The notes beneath the pieces are model-generated. The model was not told the DNA's origin. It saw nothing but the letters and a program-made list of their open reading frames with translations, and did not search any database. Positions 26,813 through 35,322 of a stretch of DNA of 64,000 nucleotides are shown here, piece after piece (the first letter of the stretch is position 1; the number at the start of each line of letters is the position of its first letter). The stretch covers positions 1 to 64,000 of the forward strand of contig JAGNEZ010000033.1 of NCBI GenBank assembly GCA_018003015.1, read 5' to 3'. A program made the translations under genes and the position numbers. Source of the stretch: Phycisphaerae bacterium (GTDB lineage: Bacteria > Planctomycetota > Phycisphaerae > UBA1845 > PWPN01).

Positions 26813-28321
26813 ATGGCACAGTACTTCCCCGATTTTGCGGAGTTTGAGCGGCTGGCCCAGCGCGGCAATGCTGTTCCGGTCTACTGCCAGTTGCTGGGCG
26901 ACAATCTAACCCCGGTAACGGCCTTTGCGGCCATCGCTCCGGACAGTCCGTACGCGTTTCTACTTGAGAGTGTGGTTGGTGGCGTCGAGGTGGCCCGGTA
27001 CTCGTTTCTGGCCGCCCATCCCCAAGTCACTTTTGAAGCCACACGCGACCAAGTGACCATCGAAGGTCCTCAAGGCCGCCAGCAGCAGAGCACCGGCGAT
27101 CCGCTCCGACGGCTGGCTGACCTGGTGGCCTCCTATCGGGCGGTGCATTTGCCCAACTTGCCGCGTTTCGCCGGTGGGGCGGTGGGGTACGCCAGCTACG
27201 ACACGGTTCGCTACTACGAGCCGTTGCCGACGCCCCCGACGGATGATCGCCATCTGCCCGATTTGCTCTTCAACCTCTACGACACGATGGTGGTGTTCGA
27301 CCATGCGAGCAAGACGATTCTGGTCATCAGCCACGCCCACGTGGAAAGCGAGGGAGTTCGGGGTGGGTATGACCGGGCGTGTGAGCGGATCGAGGCCATG
27401 GTGCGGAGACTGGCCGCTCCGCAGTTGACCCGTGTCGGGCGGGTTACACCTTCGGGCGATCCCTCGCTTGCATTTACCAGCAACTTCCAGCGTCCAGCGT
27501 TTGAGAAGGCGGTCGAGGGGTGCAAGGAGTACATCCGGGCCGGTGACATCTTCCAGGTTGTGCTTTCGCAGCGGCTGCTGGTCAAGACGGTGGCTGAGCC
27601 CTTCGATATCTACCGTGCCTTGAGGGTCGTGAACCCGTCGCCGTTCATGTTCTACCTGAAGACGCCGCGGGTGATTCTCGTCGGGGCGTCTCCCGAGATC
27701 ATGTGCCGCGTCGAGGACGGGATGGTGACCAATCGTCCGCTGGCCGGTACCCGGCGTCGCGGCCGCAACGAGCAGGAAGACCAGGCTCTCGAGGAGGAGT
27801 TGCTGGCCGATCCGAAGGAACGGGCCGAGCACATTATGCTGGTTGACCTGGGCCGCAACGACGTGGGCCGGGTCGCCGAGTTGGGCAGCGTCGAGCTCAA
27901 GAAGATCATGACCGTCGAACGCTACAGCCATGTGATGCACATCAGCAGCACGGTGCGTGGGAAGCTTGCGGCAGACAAGAGCGCATTCGATGCCCTGCGA
28001 GCCACGCTGCCCGTCGGGACCGTCAGCGGCGCCCCCAAGGTCCGGGCCATGCAGATCATCGACGAGTTCGAACCCACTCGGCGGGGTCCCTACGCCGGGG
28101 CCGTTGGCTACGTTGATTTTGCCGGCAACATGGATACCTGTATTGCGCTGCGAACCATCGTCATCACGCCGGGCGATACCTTCGGCAAGCACCACGCGTA
28201 TGTTCAGGTCGGTGCCGGAATCGTGGCCGACTCAGAGCCCGACAAGGAGTTCGAAGAGACGGTCAACAAGGCCAAGGGCATGCTTCGGGCGATCGAGATC
28301 GCCGAGAGGGGTTTTGAGTAG
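26813..28321 (+). CDS. trpE: Anthranilate synthase component I
   Basis: A 502 aa chorismate-using enzyme for the first step of tryptophan synthesis. The N-terminal regulatory segment has FLLESVVGGVEVARYSF, with the LLES element typical of Trp feedback sites in TrpE. The catalytic part has NPSPFMFYLKTP, GTRRRGRNEQED, DLGRNDVGRVAELGSV, GTVSGAPKVRAM and the final GAGIVADSEPDKE. These fit TrpE better than PabB. The component II gene trpG is not in the window. The ATG at 26813 is preferred because it lies 7 nt after a good -10. An in-frame ATG at 26804 falls inside that -10 but follows a G-run that could serve as a Shine-Dalgarno. Confidence 0.95.
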   Translation: MAQYFPDFAEFERLAQRGNAVPVYCQLLGDNLTPVTAFAAIAPDSPYAFLLESVVGGVEVARYSFLAAHPQVTFEATRDQVTIEGPQGRQQQSTGDPLRRLADLVASYRAVHLPNLPRFAGGAVGYASYDTVRYYEPLPTPPTDDRHLPDLLFNLYDTMVVFDHASKTILVISHAHVESEGVRGGYDRACERIEAMVRRLAAPQLTRVGRVTPSGDPSLAFTSNFQRPAFEKAVEGCKEYIRAGDIFQVVLSQRLLVKTVAEPFDIYRALRVVNPSPFMFYLKTPRVILVGASPEIMCRVEDGMVTNRPLAGTRRRGRNEQEDQALEEELLADPKERAEHIMLVDLGRNDVGRVAELGSVELKKIMTVERYSHVMHISSTVRGKLAADKSAFDALRATLPVGTVSGAPKVRAMQIIDEFEPTRRGPYAGAVGYVDFAGNMDTCIALRTIVITPGDTFGKHHAYVQVGAGIVADSEPDKEFEETVNKAKGMLRAIEIAERGFE

Positions 28322-28389
28322 GTTGCAGTGACGGTGAGGCGAGCTCCCCCGTTTGCCGGTTGCCGCGATGTCCGGCCGAGGTCCAAGAG

Positions 28390-29529
28390 GTGTCCCGCAA
28401 GAAGCGACTGCGACGTCGGAATCCGCCTGGAACGCCGCCGGGCACGCTGGTGGCCGACCCCTCCGCGTCCAGGCCGGTGATCCGCGTCATCGCCTACGGC
28501 GACGAGGGTTACACGGAGCAGACCGTTGAGGACGTTGCCGTTTTGGGCGGGTACTTGGATCGCTGGCCGGTCACCTGGGTGAACGTCGACGGCCTCGGCG
28601 ATGTCCAGATGATCGGGCGTCTGGCCGACATCCTCGCCCTGCATCGCCTGGCGGTCGAGGACACGGTCAACACTCATCAGCGAGCCAAGGTTGAGCAGTA
28701 TCGCGATCATCTGTTCCTGGTGGCCCACATGGCCACCTACAATGACGGCCTGGAGACTGAGCAACTGAGTTTGTTCTTGGGCCGGAACTTCGTGGTCACG
28801 TTCCAGGAGGGCCGCCCCGGCGATCCGTTTGACCCGGTGCGCGAGCGAATCCGGAACGACGTCGGTCACGTGCGGAAGGCGGGTGCCGATCACCTGGCGT
28901 ACTGCGTCATTGACGCGGTGATCGACGGCTACTTTCCGGTGCTGGAGACGACCGGCGAGCGGCTGGAGGAAATCGAGGATGAGATCCTCACTTCCCCCAC
29001 CGGCAAGACCGCGTCCCGCGTTCACCGGATCAAGCGCGACCTGATGACGCTGCGGCGGACGATCTGGCCTTTGCGTGAAGCCATGAACTCGCTGCTTCGC
29101 GATCCCTGCCCCTATATCGTCGACGAGACCCGGCTGTACCTTCGCGACTGCTATGACCATACCGTCCGGATCATCGATTTCGTCGAGACCTGCCGGGAAC
29201 TCGGCTCGGACCTGATGGATCTGTACCTATCGAGCGTGAGCCAGCGGATGACCGAGGTGATGAAGGTGTTGACGATCATTGCCACGCTTTTCATTCCCCT
29301 GACATTCATATCGAGCATTTACGGTATGAACTTCCACACCGAGAGGTCGCCGTGGAACATGCCGGAGCTGAGCTGGTACCTCGGCTATCCCTTCGCCCTG
29401 ACCCTCATGGCGGCCATGGCGATCGGCATGCTCGCGTACTTCCGCCGCAAGGGCTGGTTGGGTTCGCCCGCCGACCCATCGACGGGCCGCGACTCGATCG
29501 ATCGGAGGGACGATTCCACCGGCCGGTAG
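28390..29529 (+). CDS. corA: CorA family magnesium/cobalt transporter
   Basis: A 379 aa protein. The cytoplasmic alpha/beta domain (residues ~30-230) is followed by a long stalk helix and two C-terminal transmembrane helices (VLTIIATLFIPLTFISSIYG and ALTLMAAMAIGMLAYF). The selectivity signature YGMNF sits between them. CorA pentamers carry Mg2+, Co2+ or Ni2+ across the inner membrane. GTG at 28390 (VSRKKRLRRRN) is favoured, with GAGG 8-9 nt before it; an in-frame ATG-type start at 28360 is possible. It follows trpE by 68 nt on the same strand and converges with the acyl-CoA dehydrogenase gene. Confidence 0.95.
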   Translation: MSRKKRLRRRNPPGTPPGTLVADPSASRPVIRVIAYGDEGYTEQTVEDVAVLGGYLDRWPVTWVNVDGLGDVQMIGRLADILALHRLAVEDTVNTHQRAKVEQYRDHLFLVAHMATYNDGLETEQLSLFLGRNFVVTFQEGRPGDPFDPVRERIRNDVGHVRKAGADHLAYCVIDAVIDGYFPVLETTGERLEEIEDEILTSPTGKTASRVHRIKRDLMTLRRTIWPLREAMNSLLRDPCPYIVDETRLYLRDCYDHTVRIIDFVETCRELGSDLMDLYLSSVSQRMTEVMKVLTIIATLFIPLTFISSIYGMNFHTERSPWNMPELSWYLGYPFALTLMAAMAIGMLAYFRRKGWLGSPADPSTGRDSIDRRDDSTGR

Positions 29530-29595
29530 ACAGGGGGCGACCGGTTTTGGGGCCGAGGCAGAGGCATGGGGCCGGGATGGGGCTGCGGTTGGGCT

Positions 29596-31344
29596 CTAGG
29601 CCGGGCCGGGTGGGCCGGCGATCATCTCATAGGCCTGTATGGCGGTCTGGTCTCCGCTCTGGATCAGGGCGATGTCGCGGCGCAGGGTGGCCACGCCGGT
29701 CTCGATGAACCGTCGGGCGACCACCTTCTTGCGGTCGTTGGCTGCCGCCTGGCGGAGAAGCAGGTGTCCGACCAGCACGGTGATGGCGCAATCGACCAGC
29801 CTGCGGCCGTACAGGTCCATATACTCGTTGCCCTGGGTTTTGATGAACTTGATGGCCTCCAGGACCAGTTGTTTGGCCTCGAGGAGCCCGGCCTTGAGGG
29901 CGAGCAGCGGTTCGCCGGTACAGTCCGCCGCCTCGAGCTCTTCGATGCGCTTCTCGAACGAGCCGGAGCAGACCCCGCGGACTGCGGCCACGATCTGGAG
30001 CTGGCTGGTGCCTTCGTAGATGGTGGTGATGCGGGCGTCGCGCAGATACCGCTCTGCCGGGTAGTCGGCCATGTAGCCGGAGCCGCCGAGCACCTGGATG
30101 GCCTCGTTGGCCACCCGGATGCACATTTCTGAGGCGTAGTACTTGCTCATCGGCGTGAGCATGCCGTTGAGACGTTTGAAAGTTCGCAGGTCGTTGCGGA
30201 GCTGCTTGACCTCGTTCGGGTCGCTGGGTGTGTGCCGTTCGAGAACGCGGAGGATGTTGTTTTCGAAGTCGCACACCCGGCTGGTCTCGTAGACCAGGGC
30301 CCGGGCGGCCTCGATCGCGATTCTCATCTCCGTGATCATGTCGGCCACGGCTGGCAGCTTCTCGATCGGGACGCCGAACTGTTTGCGGGTACTGGCGTAT
30401 TTCCGGGCCACGTGGTAGGCGGCCTCAGCGATACCCATGGACTGGGCGGCGATGCCCACGCGAGCCCCGTTCATCAGGGCCATGACATAGGTGATCAGTC
30501 CCCGCTGTCGCTCGCCGATCAGCTTGGCCGGTGCGTCGTCGAAGACCAACTCGCAGGTGGGCGAGCCGTGGATGCCGAGTTTCTTCTCCAGGTGGCGGAC
30601 CTTGATCCGCTCGCTCCGCTCGGAGAGGAAGAGGCTGAGTCCTCGGCCGTCACGGGTATCCGGCTCGCTGCGGGCCAGGGTGAGGAGGATTTCCCCGCAG
30701 CCGTTGGTGATGAACCGTTTCACCCCGGTCAGTCGCCACTGCCCGTCGTCGTCCTGCCAAGCCCGGAGGCTGACCGATTGGAGGTCGCTGCCAGCATCGG
30801 GTTCGGTCAGCACCATGGCCCCGGTCACTTCGCCGTTGGCGAACCGCGGGAGGTACTCGGCCCGGATCTGCTCGTCGGCGAAGGCGTTGATGGTTTCCGC
30901 GATGCCCTGCAGGCCGAAGAGGTTCATCAGGGACGCGTCCGCCCGGCTGATGATCTCGATGGCCATGGTGTAGATCAGGTTCGGGCAGTTGATCCCTTGA
31001 TATTCGCGAGGGAGGGTGAGCCCCATCAGATCCGCCTGGGCGAGCAGCTGGAGGTTCCTGCGAACGCCCTCGTTGAGCGTGACGGTGCCGTCCTCGTTGA
31101 GCGAATTGCCCTCGCGGTCAATCTGCTCGGCCCGGGGGGCGATGTGGTTGCCGGCCAGGTCGCCGACGACCTTCAGAATCCGCCGGTAGTTGTCCAGTGC
31201 GTCCGCGACGTTCCGCGGCGCATATTCGCGCCCCGGCCCGTCCACGCGGGTGAAGTTGTCTTCCTGCAGCGCGGCCAGCTCGGCCATGATCAGGTGCTCG
31301 AACAGGAACTTGATGTCATCGTTGTCTTCAAAGAAGTTGGGCAT
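29596..31344 (-). CDS. Acyl-CoA dehydrogenase family protein
   Basis: A 582 aa FAD flavoenzyme that inserts a double bond into an acyl-CoA and passes electrons to ETF. Family segments: VTGAMVLTEPDAGSD, RLTGVKRFITNG, KLGIHGSPTCEL, ARKYASTRKQFG, QVLGGSGYMADYP and YEGTSQLQ (catalytic Glu region). At 582 aa it is longer than the usual ~380, with an N-terminal extension and a C-terminal helical domain, like the AcdA/FadE-type long members. It follows etfA by 94 nt in an etfB-etfA-acd operon, which identifies ETF as its electron acceptor. The substrate chain length is not evident. Confidence 0.94.
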   Translation of the reverse strand: MPNFFEDNDDIKFLFEHLIMAELAALQEDNFTRVDGPGREYAPRNVADALDNYRRILKVVGDLAGNHIAPRAEQIDREGNSLNEDGTVTLNEGVRRNLQLLAQADLMGLTLPREYQGINCPNLIYTMAIEIISRADASLMNLFGLQGIAETINAFADEQIRAEYLPRFANGEVTGAMVLTEPDAGSDLQSVSLRAWQDDDGQWRLTGVKRFITNGCGEILLTLARSEPDTRDGRGLSLFLSERSERIKVRHLEKKLGIHGSPTCELVFDDAPAKLIGERQRGLITYVMALMNGARVGIAAQSMGIAEAAYHVARKYASTRKQFGVPIEKLPAVADMITEMRIAIEAARALVYETSRVCDFENNILRVLERHTPSDPNEVKQLRNDLRTFKRLNGMLTPMSKYYASEMCIRVANEAIQVLGGSGYMADYPAERYLRDARITTIYEGTSQLQIVAAVRGVCSGSFEKRIEELEAADCTGEPLLALKAGLLEAKQLVLEAIKFIKTQGNEYMDLYGRRLVDCAITVLVGHLLLRQAAANDRKKVVARRFIETGVATLRRDIALIQSGDQTAIQAYEMIAGPPGPA

Positions 31345-31363
31345 AGTATTGTCAGCTCATAGG

Positions 31364-31405
31364 GTTCGGCGGTCGGCAATCAGCGGTTGGCGGTCGGCGG
31401 TTAGC
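31364..31405. repeat. Heptanucleotide tandem repeat, six units
   Basis: Six consecutive 7-mers: GTTCGGC, GGTCGGC, AATCAGC, GGTTGGC, GGTCGGC, GGTTAGC (consensus RRTYRGC). The array lies in the 94 nt gap between etfA and the acyl-CoA dehydrogenase gene. Similar arrays occur at 32495-32515 and 35065-35105. Confidence 0.75.
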
Positions 31406-31438
31406 GAGCCGCCGGGCTGGTGCCGGTCGTCAGACTCG

Positions 31439-32479
31439 TCACTTCGTTTCATTTCCCCTCGATCGGATTGCCTCGATCAGCATGGGAATCACCTTGGCGG
31501 CATCTCCGACGATGCCGTAGTGGGCGACCCCGAAGATCGGGGCGTTCTTGTCCCAGTTGATGGCGATGATCTTGGCCGATTCCTCCATGCCTGCGCGGTG
31601 CTGGACGGCACCGCTGATGCCGCAGGCGATGTAGAGTGCCGGCCGCACGGTCGTGCCGGTCTGTCCGATCTGGTGTTCCTTGCCGACGAATCCGCCGTCC
31701 ACCGCTGCGCGTGACGCGCCGACGGCTCCGCCGAGCACGCCTGCCAGATCATGGATCAGCTTGAAGTTGTCCTTGCTGCCCATTCCGCCGCCGCCGGCAA
31801 TGATGATTCGGGCGCTTTTCAGATTGACCTTGCGCTTTTCCCGGTGTCGCTCGATGACCTTGACGGCGAGGTCGAAATCCTCGAACGCGATTTTCTCGTC
31901 CACGATCTCGCCGCCGCGCCGGGGATCGCCTTCCTGCATTCGCATCACGCCCTCGCGAACCGTGGCCATCTGCGGCCAGCGATCGTAGTTGATGATCGTG
32001 GCGATGATGTTGCCGCCGAACGCCGGGCGGATCTGCAGGAGCAGGTCCTTGTGGACGGTGCTGGTCTTCTTGTCCTCGTAATCACCGAGGTCCAGATCGG
32101 TGCAGTCGGCGGTCAGGCCGGCCCGCATCTGCGAGGCGATACGCGGGGCCAGGTCGCGACCCAGCGGTGTGGCCCCGTAGAGCACGATTTGCGGCTTGTG
32201 CTTTTCGATGAGCTGGCACATCACCCGGGCGTAGGGATTGGTGCGGTAGTGCTCCAGGCGGGTGTCGTGCACGTGGTACACGCGGTCTGCCCCGTGGGCG
32301 ATCAGCCGGTAGGCCAGTTCGCGAACGTTCCAGCCGGCCAGCACCGCGCCCATTTTCACGCCGAGCCGGTCCGCCAGTTCCCGCGCCTTGCCGCACAACT
32401 CCAGCGAGACGTCGTTGAGACTCTCGTCTTCCTGCTCGGCAAACACCCAGACTTCGCCGTTACGATTCGGTTCGATCAT
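31439..32479 (-). CDS. etfA: Electron transfer flavoprotein alpha subunit
   Basis: A 346 aa FAD-binding subunit of ETF, which collects electrons from acyl-CoA dehydrogenases. The N-terminal ETF domain has VWVFAEQEDESL and ATPLGRDLAPRIA. The C-terminal FAD domain has the signature GISGAVQHRAGM, plus GQTGTTVRPALYIA and NWDKNAPIFGVAHYGIVGD. The length is normal for the family. It lies 153 nt downstream of etfB and upstream of the acyl-CoA dehydrogenase gene in the same operon. Confidence 0.96.
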   Translation of the reverse strand: MIEPNRNGEVWVFAEQEDESLNDVSLELCGKARELADRLGVKMGAVLAGWNVRELAYRLIAHGADRVYHVHDTRLEHYRTNPYARVMCQLIEKHKPQIVLYGATPLGRDLAPRIASQMRAGLTADCTDLDLGDYEDKKTSTVHKDLLLQIRPAFGGNIIATIINYDRWPQMATVREGVMRMQEGDPRRGGEIVDEKIAFEDFDLAVKVIERHREKRKVNLKSARIIIAGGGGMGSKDNFKLIHDLAGVLGGAVGASRAAVDGGFVGKEHQIGQTGTTVRPALYIACGISGAVQHRAGMEESAKIIAINWDKNAPIFGVAHYGIVGDAAKVIPMLIEAIRSRGNETK

Positions 32480-32494
32480 GGAAAACCTGTTCGC

Positions 32495-32515
32495 TATCAG
32501 CTATCAGCGTTCAGC
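32495..32515. repeat. Heptanucleotide tandem repeat, three units
   Basis: TATCAGC, TATCAGC, GTTCAGC in the etfB-etfA gap, immediately upstream of the etfA start. It is the same 7-bp family as the array at 31364-31405. Confidence 0.6.
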
Positions 32516-32536
32516 TTCGACTCTCTTGGATCCGGG

Positions 32537-32564
32537 AGTGGGACTCGGTTCGGTCGGTCCCACT
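32537..32564. other. Hairpin in the etfB-etfA intergenic region
   Basis: AGTGGGAC (32537-32544) and GTCCCACT (32557-32564) form a perfect 8-bp stem with a 12 nt loop. No T-tract follows on the coding strand, so it is more likely an mRNA-stability or processing structure than a terminator. The gap (32480-32632) holds no gene. Confidence 0.45.
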
Positions 32565-32632
32565 GACGCGGCGATTTCACCCTCGCCTGTTCTCCGGCGG
32601 ACGGCTGGAAGCTGACCACCGCGAGTTCCGCC

Positions 32633-33547
32633 TCATCCCAACGTCCGGTCCACGATCAGCTCGTGGATCAACTGCCTCACGCCCTCCTTTGTCGGGGCGA
32701 TTTCCGTGTATCCTTCCTTGGTGAGCACGATTGACTGGATGCGATGTACCTTGGTGGGAGAGCCCGCCATGCCGCACCATTTCAGATCGGCGTTGACCTT
32801 GTCCAGATCCCACTGCTCGATCAGCAGGTCTTCCTTAGCCAGGGCTGCGGTCCGGCGGGCGCACTCGGTCTGCTTCTGGGTCTCGGTCGAATGGGGCATG
32901 TCCTCCGCCACTTCCCTGGCAATCTCGATCGGTGCCCGGGCACGCTTGTAGCGCATGAGCCGTCGAACCGCCGCCGGTCGGGGTTCGTTGGCCGTGTCCA
33001 GAACCGTGACCAGAACGGGCAACCGTGTCTCGAGGATCTCCCAGCCGTTGCCGACATTCCGTCGGAGTCGAGCGGTCCGGCAGTTGAGCATGGCCAGACC
33101 CTCGTAATAGGTTACCTGGGGAATGCCGAGTTTCTCGGCCATCTGGGGTCCGACCTGGGCGGTATCGCCGTCGATGGCCTGACGGCCGCAGAGAACGAAG
33201 TCGTACTTGCCGACGGTTCGCACTGCTTGGCTGAGAATGTAGCTTGTCGCCAGTGTGTCGCTGGCGGCCGCCCGGCGATCGGTGATGAGGATGGCTCGGT
33301 CTGCGCCCCGGAAGAGGCATTCGCGAAGCACTTCGCAGGCGCTGCCTGGCCCCATGGTGATGGTCGTCACCGTGCCACCGTGGGCGCTCCGGATTGCCAG
33401 AGCGGCTTCCAGGGCGTTGAGATCCTCCGGGTTGAAGATTGCCGGAAGGGCTTGCCGGTTGACGGTCCCGTCTTCCTTCATGGCGTCCCCGGTGATATTG
33501 CCCGTGTCGGGGACCTGTTTGACACAAACGACACAGTCATAGCCCAC
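32633..33547 (-). CDS. etfB: Electron transfer flavoprotein beta subunit
   Basis: A 304 aa AMP-binding subunit of ETF. It starts (GTG) VGYDCVVCVKQVPDTGNI, has NPEDLNALEAAL, VTTITMGPG, DFVLCGRQAIDGDTAQVGP and an extended C-terminal part. It is longer than the common ~250-260 aa. CAGGAG lies 8 nt before the GTG at 33547; the frame continues upstream without family character. It is the first gene of the etfB-etfA-acd operon, with a strong promoter 76-104 nt upstream. Confidence 0.95.
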   Translation of the reverse strand: MGYDCVVCVKQVPDTGNITGDAMKEDGTVNRQALPAIFNPEDLNALEAALAIRSAHGGTVTTITMGPGSACEVLRECLFRGADRAILITDRRAAASDTLATSYILSQAVRTVGKYDFVLCGRQAIDGDTAQVGPQMAEKLGIPQVTYYEGLAMLNCRTARLRRNVGNGWEILETRLPVLVTVLDTANEPRPAAVRRLMRYKRARAPIEIAREVAEDMPHSTETQKQTECARRTAALAKEDLLIEQWDLDKVNADLKWCGMAGSPTKVHRIQSIVLTKEGYTEIAPTKEGVRQLIHELIVDRTLG

Positions 33548-33622
33548 GATGATCGCTCCTGCCTTCCTGTTGGCGGTGGATTCCAAACGCCGCAGGGGAG
33601 TTCCAAGCAGCGCAGGGCAAGG

Positions 33623-33695
33623 ATGTTAGCCGGACACTGCCGAATCGTCAAGGACCGTCGGGAGGCTTGATTGGGCGGAGCCGGCCCGGTAGTGT
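33623..33695. promoter_or_regulatory. Divergent promoters of etfB and the guanine-deaminase-like gene
   Basis: Minus strand: TTGACG (33651-33646), a 17 nt spacer and TAACAT (33628-33623), facing etfB; the hexamers and spacer length are identical to those of mcsA. Plus strand: TTGATT (33667-33672), a 17 nt spacer and TAGTGT (33690-33695), facing the deaminase-like gene, ~54 nt before its start. Confidence 0.68.
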
Positions 33696-33755
33696 TTAGG
33701 GCTCAGGGGGCACCGCGTGCGGTGCCTTGCAGACGTGTCGAAGACGGAGCGGGTC

Positions 33756-35018
33756 ATGCAAGAGCTGGCCGGAACCCTGCTTCAGCCACGGTCCGCCGAA
33801 CGGTGCGACGTGACCCCTGGGGCGTTTCTTCGGATTGCGGACGACGGACGGATCGCCGCGGCTGGCCCGGGACGGGTCAAGGCCGGCAAGGTTCTGGGAG
33901 GCCAGGGATGCTGGATCATTCCCGGTTTCATCGATGCTCACTTGCATCTGCCCCAGTGGGACCGACGGGGAATCGACGGCCTCTCTCCACTCGACTGGCA
34001 GGAACGGGTGGTTTTCCCGGCCGAGGCCCGGTTCCAGGACGCCGCCCTGGCTGAGAAGCTTACCGAGGATTTCGTCACTGGGCTGATCGCCCACGGCACG
34101 ACCACCGCGGCGGCCTTTGGCAGCCCGTTTGCCGAGGGCACCGACCGGTCCTTCAAGGTCTTTGCCCGCCGGGGTTTCCGAGTGGTGTTCGGCCAGATGC
34201 TCCACGACGTCGACTGCCCGCCGGGGCTTTGCCAGGAGGCCGACAAGGTCCTGGATGAGTCTCGAGCCCTGGCCGCCAGATGGCACGGGGCCGAGAACGG
34301 GCGGCTCAGTTACGCCTTCAGCCCGCGCATGCCCAATTCCTGCAGTGACAAGCTGATGCGCGGGGCCGCCGCTCTGGCCAAGATGCTCAAGTGTTACGTG
34401 CAGACCCATGTGGCCGAGTCGGCGGCTGAGGTCCACGCCGTCCGGCAACGGTTCCCCGACAACGTGGACGATGTTGATGTTTTCGCCGAGACGGGTCTGC
34501 TGACCCCCCGAACGCTGCTGGGCCACGGGGTCTTCCTGGATCGCAACCAGCGGCGGCAGGTGGCCGAGGCCGGCACCGCCCTGGTCCATTGTCCGACGGC
34601 CAATCTGTTTCTGGAGAGCGGCCTGATGGACTATGTTGCCCACCGGGCGGCCGGGATCCGCATCGCCTTGGGCAGCAGCGTGGCGGGGGGGTACGAGCTG
34701 TTCATGCCCCAGGTCGCCGTCGCGTGCCTTAACACCGCCAAGACGGTGAAGGTTCATGCCATGCCCAGGCGGTCGCATACGGTGCCGTCGCCGGCCGAGG
34801 CCTGGTGGCTGCTGACCCGAGGTGCGGCCGAGGCCTTGGGCATGGCCGACCGCATCGGCTCACTGGAGCCGGGCTTCGACGCCGATCTTCTGGTGGTCCG
34901 GCCTGAGCCCTGGATCGCCGGACTTCCGACCGAGCAGCAAGCGTCGGCTCTGCTCTACACCTTGAAGCCTCAACACATTGAGCAGGTGTTTATCGCGGGT
35001 AAGCGGGTGAACCCGTAG
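33756..35018 (+). CDS. Guanine-deaminase-like amidohydrolase with altered active site
   Basis: A 420 aa amidohydrolase resembling guanine deaminase. It has the metal-binding DAHLHLPQWDRRG with LSPLDWQERVVFPAE, the THVAESAAEV His, LLGHGVFL His and HCPTANLFLESG. The guanine deaminase element LGTDVAGG, whose Asp is a catalytic metal ligand, is LGSSVAGG here (Ser308 in place of Asp). Classical deaminase activity is therefore doubtful; the protein may use another substrate or be inactive. GGAG lies 8 nt before the ATG at 33756. The frame is open to 33717 but lacks conservation. The gene stands alone, divergent from etfB. Confidence 0.85.
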   Translation: MQELAGTLLQPRSAERCDVTPGAFLRIADDGRIAAAGPGRVKAGKVLGGQGCWIIPGFIDAHLHLPQWDRRGIDGLSPLDWQERVVFPAEARFQDAALAEKLTEDFVTGLIAHGTTTAAAFGSPFAEGTDRSFKVFARRGFRVVFGQMLHDVDCPPGLCQEADKVLDESRALAARWHGAENGRLSYAFSPRMPNSCSDKLMRGAAALAKMLKCYVQTHVAESAAEVHAVRQRFPDNVDDVDVFAETGLLTPRTLLGHGVFLDRNQRRQVAEAGTALVHCPTANLFLESGLMDYVAHRAAGIRIALGSSVAGGYELFMPQVAVACLNTAKTVKVHAMPRRSHTVPSPAEAWWLLTRGAAEALGMADRIGSLEPGFDADLLVVRPEPWIAGLPTEQQASALLYTLKPQHIEQVFIAGKRVNP

Positions 35019-35304
35019 TCGGGGGGTCCGCGTGAGGGCATAGCCCCGGCGCCAAACGAACCCAAATCAGCAGCAGCGATCAGCAATCGGCGGTCAGCGA
35101 TCAGTAACGCCGGCAGGTGGAGTCGGGCTGGGGAGGGCTTTCGGGATGTCAAAGAGCCGGGAGGTACGTTGGTGGATCGGCCTCCGCAGTTACAACACAT
35201 GTCCCGTCCCGGAGAGGGAAGAAGTCCCGAGCGCCTTGTTCTTGGTCGTCAAGACGGAGTATCCAGATTGCCCGCGGGCTTCGGCGAGCGTCGGCTCTCA
35301 ATAA
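35019..35304. other. Intergenic stretch with repeats, no gene
   Basis: It contains GCGCCAAACGAA (35049-35060, the reverse complement of a motif repeated near 13,230 and 13,480), the third heptamer array (35065-35105) and, at its right end, the start of the CTCAATAA repeat. No convincing coding sequence is present on either strand. Confidence 0.5.
35065..35105. repeat. Heptanucleotide tandem repeat, about six units
   Basis: AATCAGC, AGCAGC (6 nt), GATCAGC, AATCGGC, GGTCAGC, GATCAGT. It is the same RRTYRGC family as the arrays at 31364 and 32495. It lies 3' of the guanine-deaminase-like gene. Confidence 0.7.
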
Positions 35305-35322
35305 ATGGACCTGTCCCGTTTT
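35297..35322 (+). repeat. GGACCTGTCCCGTT-type repeat, left copy
   Basis: CTCAATAA (35297-35304) followed by GGACCTGTCCCGTTTT (35307-35322). The right copy at 35778-35810 reads CTCAATAACG, an A-run, then GGACCCGTCCCGTTA. The two direct copies bracket the gene fragment at 35305-35721. Confidence 0.6.

Noticed and set aside
31364-35105. Heptamer arrays considered as CRISPR
   Set aside because: The units are contiguous, only 7 nt long and without spacers. No cas genes are present.
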